From: Cephalotrichum gorgonifer | Taxonomy: Eukaryota > Ascomycota > Sordariomycetes > Microascales > Microascaceae | Length of the DNA: 64,000 nt | Reading direction: 5' to 3' | Assembly (NCBI GenBank): GCA_900312665.1 | Contig: ONZQ02000003.1 | Span: 454,648 to 518,647, forward strand | Shown: one piece after another, positions 12,696 to 23,488 of the stretch | Layout of the letters: every line of letters starts with the position of its first letter | Numbering within the stretch: position 1 is the stretch's first letter | The notes under the pieces: model-generated | Databases searched by the model: none | Told to the model about the DNA's origin: nothing | Seen by the model: the letters and a program-made list of their open reading frames with translations, nothing else | Translations under genes and position numbers: made by a program

Positions 12696-15600
12696 AGGAC
12701 AAGAGTAGAAGTGGGCGGGGGCAAGTGCTCAAGCCCAGTCTTGCATTTTTCTTTGGGGTAGTCCAGCATGGCAGGTGCATGATGGTGGCGGCGAGCGTCA
12801 AGAAGCGATTATTATCATGGGGACGTTTTCCCCACCGCCACCCACCCCCCTTTTTTTCTCCCCGGACTGACGGGGAAACCGCTCACTCGACTGGTTGCCC
12901 CTGATCCGAGGCCTAATATGGTGTGGGGTAAGATCGAGGGAAGGGAAGCGGTGCTTTTTGTATTGGTGTTTGTGTCGATTCTCGTCTTCGAATCTTTCTG
13001 GTTTCTGGGCTCTCACTAGATGTATGCGATCTAAGCGGGTAATGTACATAGAAATCAATTCTTCGTTCTTCAAGACCCAGGGATTTTGTTTTTTCTTCAC
13101 GCCAGCGCATTGTTGCATGGAGATGTCTCAGAAGCAAGGGATATGGCGACTTGCATAAAATTTGCAAGCCACGCACTCCCGACTGCGAAAAAATATCTCG
13201 CTTCACCGTTTACTTGTACAGCTCCAATGCTGGAAAGAAGCCCCCGTACTATTATGTCCACGCCCTTTTACGACCTACTGCTCGCCTTGAGGGGAGGATA
13301 CTATTTAGAGCGAGCCCAGTGAGATCTAGGAAAGGTGCTGCATTCTCGATAATACGTAGGGGTTAGAGAGGTTGGAGGGGTAGCATTTCGGGACGATGGA
13401 TATTAGGCGAAGACCCGATGCATTTACCGGCCTCGTGCTCCGCACCCAAACGGCGCTATTCCGTAGTGCGGGTCCAACTTTCCGAGGTTCCGGGGGCGGG
13501 GAAACGAGCCAGCTACGGTAGTTCGGTTTCCCCGCGGTAGTTCGATTCCCCCCTCGGGAATTGCATCATCCCTGTCACTCCCTTTCACCCCTGGTCTGCG
13601 TCTGGACTTATGTACTCCTACACAAGACCCGGTTTATTTTCGCGGCCACCGCCGCTCTTCCGTCGAAAGTGATTAGGCTTATGACAAGAGTGTAATATAT
13701 CCCCAATCAGAACCCACCCCTCCCGCGGCGAGACCGGGGGATGTGTTTGCTATGGTACTAATACAGTACCCAATCACCTACCTTGTGGCGTTCCATCCCG
13801 CGGCTCGTCGCCGTACCCCACTAGCAGCTAGCAGAGACAGCATATATATCCTACAGATACATCCGGGGTAGGAGTAACGACGAAACCTAGGGTGTGGGCG
13901 CGGTTTGTCATGCCCACCTTGTTCTTCGCCGCTTTGTGCTCCCTTCCTTCCATGGCGTTTCTAGAATGCTAGAGTGTGTCACCAGCACGAGTTCATTGAA
14001 CAATTTGGAATTAGCCCATGCCATGTGATAACCGGCCTGAGGGCGTCTTCCGCGATGAGACACCAGATGAATATGTACTCAGGCGCCTGAGATGAAACCC
14101 TCCGCATCTTCAGGCTCCCCAGACCGGCTCCATCCAGCCCTCCTATGGTATTTTCTGCCTCTCAACTCTCGCCTCGGCACTCAAGGCTCGGAGAGACGGG
14201 CTTAGCCTTGGCCTTGGGCGTGAGCAATCTCGGCTTCCCTAGGTCCCGAGTCCTGACATAGCATTATATGCGCAGTTTTGGATGCGGTAACCATGTGCAG
14301 ATGCAAATAAGTGAGCCCTGGGACAAGTGTGACGGAAGCTAGATGCTTTTTGTCCCAGGTCATTCGTCTCGAAGTACAACATCCGATGTCCCAACACGGT
14401 AAGCTCCTGGGCTTTGGTCATCGAGGCCTACTATTCCCGGCTCTGCTGCCACTACTAGAGCCACACTAGTAACAGGGACCATGTCTCAGGTAGTTCCATC
14501 CGGCTTCGAGATGCGTCGAAGGATAAGCAGAAGCTCATGCCTTGCATATGCTGTTGTGGCGTGCAGGATGGTGTGCGGGTAGCACGCAGAAGACGGCAAA
14601 CACAAGAAAGCGGCACACCTAAAGCCATCAGGGCTAGACCCACGATGCATTTATCTTCGCTAGTCGGCGGGAGCGAGGTACTCGTGTTTGCCGCCGGCCA
14701 GTTTGGCCGCTCGTATCTTCTGTAATAAGCTGATGGTGGTATCTCTGAGCATGCCGACAGCATCTCGATAGCTTCTTGGTCAAAACGAATACCGGACCAG
14801 GCTCTAAGAGGGGTTGGACTACTCGCGGCCAAACCCCAGCTACCCTTCGCCTTTCGGTTTACTCCTGCAACCTGCCCAATCTAGCAACTTGCCTACTGCT
14901 TGTGGCTCGGTTGGCTCGGTCCGTAAATGGGATGCAATATAAGGAAGCCGCAGGCCTGCAGGTCATGTAAGCGGCTGCCGTATGTAAGATGACGCAGGCT
15001 TCCGGCCAGACAATCTGTATTAGCAAACGTCGAGAAGGGCGATACAAACTCCGGACATATTGTCAGGTCAGTCCGATATCCGCAAAGTCCTTCATCCGCT
15101 TGTGGCTTTACACAGGCTTCCTTCGGGACTTGATTGGTACGTGTACAGGCAATTGAATAGATAATTCTCCGAATACATCACAGAGAAGTCGATGCCTGCC
15201 CCCCCCCCTCCCCACCTTCTTCACGTAATGCCTCTTTTGGCGATGATTTGGTCAGACCTATTGTTGGACTGAGAGTGGTGGGGGTATATAAAGAAAGGAT
15301 TAGATACTCTCCCTATGTGTTAAGAGTCCATCTGGTCTCTCTGATTCATACGCGTATCCTTATCTCCCGTCGTCATCTTGGGATGCACCAATACGCTCCT
15401 GTCTGGGCCCAGTTCATCTACAACAACAGGCCGAACAAGACGCCGCCACAGGACACGTCGCCTTCCCCTTCAAGAATAAGCTTCCACGAGGGCTTATATC
15501 GTACGTGATTGCCCGTTTCCGAGGTAACCAGTGCAAGAAGCACGAGCATACGAGGCCCAAAAAAGCTGGCTAAAGTTTTACATCTAAGAGGTGAGCGTGA

Positions 15601-17528
15601 CTGGGGCAGCGCAGGTCTAACCCTATGACCAGAGCTGTTAACGGAATAAATTCTAAGAATCGAACCGCCGCTGGACCAAAACCACGACCATCAGTCTTTC
15701 GAGGCTAGAGAAACTTAGAACAAGGGCTATCCTCGTGTGTAAGCCACGGTCCCCGAGCCCCTGTGTCCCACGAGTCATTATTTTGCCTTCAGGAGTTCGT
15801 GCATACATGAGTCTTGTGGTTGTAAGAATTAAGTAGGCTGGTGCGGAACAGGAATGTTTTGTTTTACTCGTCAGTGTGGGACCACGCCATCACCATGGGT
15901 CGAAATAAGGGGCTGATGCAATATCTCCAGCTCCAGGACCTTTAGACGCTAAATAATGTTGTGGGGAGGAGATTAAGGACGTGAAAGAGCTAGGCAGCCT
16001 ACACGGAAGGAGCAGTAGGTGCGTAAACTTGACCCATATCAGTCCTCTTCCGAGCCGAAGGATCCTACGATGGACAATGCCAGGCGCGACTACCCCCCTC
16101 CCCCAGGGCTCGAGAACGTCAATAGAGTACGACACAGCTCACACAAGCCGCCACTAATCTCGCCATTAACCTAAGTGCAGTATCTCGAGAGGCCGTAGCT
16201 GCCTCTTTAAATATCATCGGTGGGGGCCCGTACTGAGGGGTAAATGCACCTTCACATGTATCCCGTTTCATAGAGGGAAAGCGCGCCTCGACGATACTAA
16301 CTTCCCGACCTAGTCCAAGTTCCTCAGAGAGCCTCAGGCTACAACGACCGAGCCAAGGGGATTGGCTGATAGGCCGTTCTTTATCCTTTCATCCATATAC
16401 AAGTATCCTACTTGCCTTCTCTCGGGCGCCCTTGCGGCCATTAGTTGAGACCAGACATCACATCACAGTCGCTGTAGCATCTCTTTCCAGTTCGACGCCT
16501 TCACCACTTCTGTTGGTGTCCTCTGGCTTGCAGCTCCTTCCGGACGGTCTCCTGCATCATTTGGTCTCCTTCCCCGAGCATTCATTTCTTCCCTTTCCTG
16601 GTATCCTCGCGAAGTCCTCCTTCAGGTAGCTCGTACCTGTAGTACCGTCGTTGGGACCTCTTCACAACGCAACCCGCCACTGGTGACCGCCACCTCTGGT
16701 GGTACCTCCTTACCACGCACTACCTCACTGTTGGCCCTCTCTCCTTCCCTGAGCGCCGAAGAGTATCAGAGGCTACTGCAGCCTCTGTGTGTGCTAACGA
16801 GAGGATCCATTGCTGGTGGGTAAGCGTCCATCGCACCTTTCCAATGGCCTCAGGGCCGGATCCCCTCCCTTTCTCCTCTCCTGAGAACCCCTCAAAAGCT
16901 GTTCGTCCATGATTCAATCTCCATCTTCTCTTTTTCTCCTCCCTCAAGCATTTCCAACCCATCCCGAGCAAGCTTGAGCCTGCAATTCTCTGGCAATTCT
17001 CTCGTTCCATCACTTCTTGACCCATAGCCTTCTCAGCTTTATTACTCACTCGCTTGATAGCACGCCAACTGGTACCCTACGCCATATCACGGTCACTGGG
17101 AACACTTAACATCACGGATCTCTATCAACAAGCCAGGAGGTACGTGATGTGCCCTTCTACTCTTCCTCAGCCAGTGATTTCCTTTCCTTTGGCACCCAAG
17201 ATTTCTCTCCTTGATACTAGATCGTCCCTATGGTGTTTCCTCCTGGGGGTCGCCCCGGATGTGACTCTCCAGATGGGTAGTTCTGCAAGGCATTGAACAT
17301 ATCATCTGGACGAGGTATCCAACTTCTTCGTCCCCATCACCATCCCAACTCCCGCTACCTCGGACCATTCCCAACCCAATCCAGAAGTTCCAAATAGCAC
17401 TAGCCTTCCACTATGCCTTTGTCGTTTGTTCCATCCAGCCGTCCCCTTCAACGTCAATGGACTTCTTCTCACCAATACTTACGACTGAGTGGTCAGCTGG
17501 ATCCTAAGTCAACCTTGAATCACGAACA
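12696..17528. other. long intergenic region, no gene recognised
   Basis: This 4.8-kb stretch lies between the P450 reductase and the RRM gene. The first few hundred bases are presumably the reductase 3' UTR. From about 16.4 to 17.5 kb the DNA is rich in C and T and is probably the promoter and long leader of the RRM gene. The frames present are short and resemble nothing I know. A TATATAAAG at 15285-15293 stands 90 bases ahead of a 42-codon frame beginning at 15383; its significance is doubtful. No tRNA or intact transposon was seen. Confidence 0.5.
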
Positions 17529-19742
17529 ATGGCTGCATCCAGATGTAAGTAAGCCGTTATACCTCTCCACCCCGCTTCCAAAAAGTTTTGCCTCCCACGT
17601 TTTCCCATCTGACACTCCATACTTCTTGCAATGGTGCTCCGGAGACACATGCGGACCAGATGAGCTAATTCCTTCTGTGCCCTCTAGCTCCAGTCAACAT
17701 CATGCCCTCGTATCATCCTGGTGGTCCCATCATGGCCGAGCCGAATCCGACACTTCAAGGCGGGCAGTACCCTATTGGCATTCCTGCGACCCACGGTGAC
17801 GCTGCCCTGGCTGGCATAGTTGGCCCAATGGGCGGCATGTCCCTCAACAACCCGGGGATTCCGCATAGGGGAGGATATCCGGCGCCCATGGGATCGACGT
17901 ACCTCTTTCCCGAGCAGTTCGTCATGGCTCCTGTCCCGGGACAACATCCAATGGCCATGATAGACAACCCGTACGGAGGCGCACCCACCTATATCCCGAC
18001 TCACCACGCGGGCCAGTTCGCACACCATATGATTCAGTACCCATCCGTGGTCCCCTACACGCCTAGGCGGCCTGGTGGCGCCTTGAACCGCTCGGACCGC
18101 GGCCACGGTGAAGCCCTTCCTCCGCTTGACAGTGGTCGTCGTGGTTCCTCATCGACGAATGAATCTACTCCGACCACGCCTTTCGATCGTGGACTTGCCA
18201 ACCGTGGGAACAGCCTCCCGGTCTCCATCATGGGGGTTGATCGCTCCGCATACACAACTCCGTCGCCCCAGCAAGTGGGTCTTCCAGCCCTCAACGGTGA
18301 CCATGGAATCCACGTTAAGCAAATCCCCACGCCCCTGGATCGAAACATTGAAGCGTTGTTGAAGCAGACTCCCGTCATTCCAGCGGCTGTTCCAGCGGTG
18401 TTTACGCCATCCAATCAGATCAAAACACTGGAACAGAGTCTGGAGAATCGGATACCCGGAAACCGGAACGTTTACATTCGGGGGCTTCACCCAACCACGG
18501 ATGACGACCTGTTGCTCCGGTACACCTCGAGGTTTGGTGCCGTCGAGACGTCCAAGGCAATCATCGACACGGCCACTGGTGCCTGCAAGGGGTATGTGGC
18601 CTGAAACTGCTGGCTGCCTTGATACTAATCATGTTCCAGATTTGGGTTCGCCAAGTTCCACGATGTTCGTGATTCGGAGAGGTGCATTCGAGGTTTCCAT
18701 TACCTTGGCTATGAGGTTGGATTCGCTCGTGTAAGCCATACTCCCTCGCCACGTGGAGCCAAGTTTCTATTCATGGTACTAACACTCTTCCACAGGAGTC
18801 GTTTAATTCTCGCCTCAAGGCAGAGGGCGATGAGTCGTCGACCAACCTCTACATCTCCAACCTGCCCAAGTATATGAATGAAATGGTAGGTGTCTTTGTT
18901 GGCCAATGTCGACGGCATTTGACGCCGTACTAGATTGGCACGAACTGACACCCTCTTGGCAGGAGCTCGGGGCTATCTTTGCTGATTATACCATTCTGTC
19001 GAGCAAAATTCTGCGAGATAGCATGGGAAACAGTCGTGGGGTTGGGTTTGCCCGGTATGTCGACGGACTTGCCATGTTCCTTGTTCAGCTGGTGTTGGCC
19101 CAATACTGACCCTAAGTCTAGCTTTGAGACTCGCGATATCTGTGATGAAGTCATTGCGCAGTTCAATAACTTCAAGATCAAGTCGGAACCCAACGGCCCG
19201 ATCGTGATGAACATTCGATACGCCGACACCCCAGCACAGAAGGAGCTGAAGAGAGTGACGGCTGAGCGTCGTCAGTTCCGAACGAACGAATACAATCTTG
19301 GTGCTTACGGCACTCCCCATGTTGGCCTGACGGCCCATGCATACGGAATCCCGTCCTTCCGCAAGCCATATCCCGCTACTACTCCGTGAGTCTCCTGGAA
19401 TCACTTGAACCCTCTGTACCCTGGCTGGCCATATGCCCGTTGGCAAGTGGGACTGACTATAGCCGATACAGAGGCACACCTCGCGCTCACGTCGGGGTGA
19501 GCAACGGGGTTCACTTTCGCAGTGAGGGGGGATCTTCCAGCCAAGCCGGGAACCGGTAAGTTTTTAAGAGAGCGCCAACTCGTGAGCAGTACCTAACAGC
19601 TGTTTTCAGGTCGGAGCGACCAGGGAGTGTGGTCCAGACACCCTTGAAAGATGACGGCGAGAACGGTTCGGTCAATGGAGAACAGTCGGTGGCCGAGGAG
19701 GGCTCCACGACTCCCGGATCGAGTCAGAGCGACAGGAACTGA
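17529..19742 (+). CDS. two-RRM RNA-binding protein, RBMS/Shep-like
   Basis: Predicted mRNA-binding protein with two tandem RRMs after a long disordered N-terminus rich in Pro, Gly and Met. Exons: 17529-17544, 17688-18591, 18640-18730, 18796-18885, 18963-19054, 19122-19385, 19472-19555, 19610-19742; 557 aa, all phases consistent. RRM1 shows RNP2 VYIRGL (about 267-272) and RNP1 KGFGFAKF (306-313). RRM2 shows NLYISNLP (354-361) and RGVGFARF (392-399). The spacing and motif wording match the RBMS/MSSP (Alan-shepard) group, which binds AU-rich RNA in animals; a role in mRNA stability or translation here is inference. The first exon is only 16 nt (MAASR plus one base). The start at 17529 is preferred to the in-frame ATG at 17702 because the splice is clean, with a GCTAAT branch point. 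Exon 7 has two in-frame acceptors 9 nt apart (after 19462 or 19471), inserting or omitting three residues (RYR). Confidence 0.9.
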
Positions 19743-20561
19743 GCGTGGTTGAGAGAGGTGGAGCAGGCCAGCCAGCCGCAGCCGGATTATTTGGCAGATT
19801 TATCGACAGGACAAAAATGGTGAAGAGGGGTGATGATGGTACCCATGATGAGTCGAGTGTGGTATGATAATCCATGAGGCATCTCGACACTCGTTTCAAT
19901 TTTAAAAGTGGTGGAGGAGCTATGCGGATATGTCATTCCTTTATCCCATGTCGGGTTTGCGCGCTCAGGTACGTTGTACTGGGCCTTTTCTACAAGCACT
20001 CATATCTTGTCTGCAGCTGCTACCCATGACATTAGCCGGGGGGATATGGGGGCCATGGCCTTGAGCATTATCATGTCAGGCAAAGAGAAAAAAACAGGTA
20101 GCGCTTAATCCAACACGCGAGGTCATTGATATATTATCATGGAGGGGGTTGCTCTTCTTGACTGTTGTAGGCGCTGAAATTCTTGGGTTTTCTTCACATG
20201 TAATGTGTTCGACGATGTCGATGTCGTACAAAGACTGCGAGGATTAAGCCCTGGTTGGCTGTACAGGGTTGGCACGGGCCACCCGAGACCATCCATGTTC
20301 AGCTGAATAGGAGAGATAACGTCACTAATTTATTCTTGCGAGAGCTGTCCTGTGACGTCCTCCAACCAGCCCTCAGCTAGCCTAACCCACTTTCCGCCCT
20401 CTCAATTCTCTCCCACCTTCTCTACTTGTAGATCCTGCCACTTGGACCAAATATTTCCCCTCACTTCCTTGGGAGGGATTGTGCGCGCACTTCTCGACTT
20501 AGAACCCCCGGCATATTCGTACTATCTGTCTCGACCCTACGACAGCTCTGCACTTGAAGCC
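19743..20561. other. intergenic region between RRM and TMEM16 genes
   Basis: About 820 bases between two genes on the same strand. It should hold the 3' UTR of the RRM gene and the promoter of the TMEM16 gene. The last 200 bases are C/T-rich leader-like sequence, including a TACTTGTA word near 20424. No further coding frame is supported. Confidence 0.5.
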
Positions 20562-23488
20562 ATGGCGAGCCCAAAGGCGGCCAAGGAAGGGGGCGAGCGG
20601 GGAGTGGACCCAAATCTTGGGTACGACAGCCGAATGCGTTTTCGAGGATTGAGCTGACGTTCGAAGTGTTGATTATGTGGTTCATTACAAGATCCCCGAG
20701 AACGGTATGCACGACCCAGTCCCCTAACCCCCTTCTGCTTCCGCCGTTTGTACCTAGAACCGAGGCGAGGCGAGATACTGATTGAGACACGACTAGAACG
20801 AGCCGAAGCTGAGGCGAGCTACGTCCAACTTATCGAAGCCCTCACGAACGTTGGCCTCACCTCCGAAGTCCGCCCCGCTGACGACTCCTCGCTCCTCGTT
20901 TTCGTGAAGATGGCCTCCCCGGACCTCCTCCGCGAGCAGGCCTTCAGCTCGCGCCTCCAGGACTGGCTTCACGGCGTCAGGACCTCGGGTCCCAACGCGA
21001 GCGGGGACCTGGCAACGTCGCTCATGGAGGAGCCGGTTTCCGAAGCTGAGAGGCTGCGGCTCGTTTACCTCGCTATGGTTAGGACGAAAGAGGAGGGCGG
21101 GGCAGGAATAACGCCTGGCGTTGGGAAGTGGAAGTACGTTGCCTCCGTGTTCCCTCTTCACGACCGGAAGTTCAACGGAGCGTGGATCACGCGCCTGAGC
21201 ACCAAGTATCTGCTAGGCAATGAGGACCTCGATGAGATCAAGGACAAGTTCGGGGAGCAGGTGGCACTTTACTTCGCATTCGTGCAAGCCTACTTCCGCG
21301 CACTAGTCTTCCCGGCCGCGCTCGGTGCGAGCACCTGGTTCCTCCTGGGGAGCAAGTTCTCGTTCCTCTACGCGCTAGGGAGCTGCCTGTGGTCCGTCGT
21401 CTTCTTCGAGTACTGGAAGAAGAAGGAGGTGGACCTGGCGGTGCAGTGGGGTGTCAGGGGCGTTTCGAAGATCCAGCTGCCTAGGGTCGAGTTTGAGGCA
21501 GACGGAGAAGCGGAGGACGTGGTCACCGGGGAGAAGGTAAAGGTTTACTCTCCGTTCAGGAGGCTGGGGACGCAGCTGCTGCAGATCCCGTTTACGGTCG
21601 CGTGCGTTGTTGTTCTGGGAGGGTTCATCGCAACATGTAACTCGCTCGAGATCTTCATCACTGAGGTGTACACAGGGCCGTTTGGGTCAATCTTGGTAAG
21701 CAACCCTAAGGGTGCAAGGAATAGGCGATATCTTGGGTTGGGTCTAGGAGCGCTGACTTGGGATAACAAAGCCCTTCCTGCCTACGGTCTTGCTCGTCAC
21801 AGTCCTACCGGCCTTTTCGGCGGTACTCACGGCCTTTGCTAAGAAACTCACCGACATGGAGAACTACGAGACGGTCGACTGTATGCGTGACCCCCCCCCC
21901 CCCCTTGCCCCGCTGCAAAGGTTCAAGGGAAGAAGGTGCTAACCCCAATCTGTAGCGTATCACGCGGCGTTGGTACAAAAGGAGTTCGTGCTCAACTTCA
22001 TGACGTCCTACATGCCCCTTGCCTTCACGGCCTTCGTGTACCTCCCCTTCGGGCACCTCTTGACACCCTATCTCGATTTCTGGAGGGCGGCTGCCCAGAT
22101 GCTCACATTTGGAGAAAAGGAGCTTAGCACCCAGGACTTCAACATTAACCCCGACCGCATCACTAAGCAAATGTTCTACTTCACCGTCACAGCGCAGATA
22201 GTCAACTTTGGAACCGAGGCGATCGTTCCGTATGTTAAGCGCAAGCTCACGAAGAAGGCTAAGGAGCGGGGCATCGTGGGCAAGGTCGCGGAAATCGGCG
22301 TTAAGGACACGCCAGAGGAGGCGAGTTTCCTGTCCAAGGTGAGGGCGGAGGCGGAGTTGGAGATGTATGATGTCACGACCGATTACAGAGAGATGGTGAT
22401 CCAGTTTGGTAAGTTTTTAAGTTTTCGGCAATCCCTGAAAAATAAAGTATGGGGTAATAGTCCGTTTTTGCGGGGGATGATCGCAGAGTTGCCACGCTAT
22501 TTCACCGCATCTCGGTCCAACACTCGGCCCTTCTGACTCTTTTCGGCCCTTTAGGCTACCTGTCACTTTTCTCTGTCGCGTGGCCTTTGGCGGGGTGCAG
22601 CTTCATGATTAACAACTGGGTTGAGCTGCGCTCAGATGCCTTCAAGATTGCTACGGGCAGTCGCAGGCCTATTCCATGGCGGGCCGACTCGATAGGCCCC
22701 TGGCTTGATGCGCTAGGATTCCTGTCCTGGCTGGGGAGCCTCACGAGCCCAGCCATCGTCTACCTGTGCAGGGGTGGCGCGTCAGGGTCGATCGGCGCCG
22801 CATCCAACGTCGAGGCATGGGGCCTACTGCTGACAATCCTACTGGCGGAGCACTTCTACCTGCTAGTGCAGATGGCGGTAAGGGTGATCATGGGCAAGGT
22901 GGACAGCCCCGGCCTCCAGCGGGAGAGGAGGGAGCGTTTCGAGATGAAGAAGAGGATGCTCGGAGGGAAGGTGCCTATTAGCGGCGCTATCGGATCCCAG
23001 GGGGCTGTCGCGATGCGAGAGAAGCTGGCGCAATCTGCACTGCATGAGGAAGCTGGATTGGGAGTTCAAGGGTCCCTGGAAGATAGGTGAGTCTCATCGG
23101 GAACATCGAGTTTCCTTCCCTGGCTGGGGTGGTATTTTTTTTGGAGCAGAGTCGAGGGGTCGAGGTGAGAGGGGTGGGTGGTACGGGAAGTGGGGGCGAG
23201 GGTGGGCGGGTGGTGGTGGGGGGGTGAATCCTGGGTTCCTGGACAGGGGCGGGAAATTTCCCAGTTTCCAGAACGAGGACATTACCCACCACTCGCCACT
23301 CCCACCCTCCACCCTTCACCCTCCCCTCCAACCATCCCGCCGCCCCATGTGTGTGGGCTTTCCGGGGTATGATGCGCCCGAGAACTAACCCGTTTTGCTT
23401 GCAATATAGGTTCTGGCAGCGACAACAAGGGATGGCAGGGACAATTGAGGCAGGCCGAGCGCTCATTTCCCAAGTTAAGGAGACCTGA
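20562..23488 (+). CDS. TMEM16/anoctamin family channel or lipid scramblase
   Basis: Fungal anoctamin homologue, related to the crystallised Nectria and Aspergillus TMEM16 scramblases and to yeast Ist2. Fungal members move phospholipids between leaflets in a Ca2+-dependent way and may conduct ions; yeast Ist2 tethers ER to plasma membrane. Seven exons: 20562-20620, 20667-20704, 20758-21695, 21772-21880, 21956-22408, 22555-23086, 23410-23488. These give 735 aa, a length typical of fungal TMEM16 proteins. The N-terminal cytosolic domain begins with VDYVVHYKIPEN. The membrane part follows from about residue 170, with hydrophobic helices and the signatures NNWVELRSDAFK, SRRPIPWRADSIGPWLDALG and LLAEHFYLL. 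Acidic residues in this part of the family form the Ca2+ site; I have not assigned them one by one. The C-terminus is basic, ending QVKET. Scramblase versus tether function cannot be decided from sequence. Confidence 0.93.

Noticed and set aside
13530..13560. GTAGTTCGATTCCCC resembling a tRNA B box
   Set aside because: No cloverleaf can be drawn with the flanking sequence.
15641..15721. Possible tRNA on the minus strand (GGTTCGATTC B-box-like word)
   Set aside because: The sequence does not form a T-stem or acceptor stem, and no A box is present at the right distance.
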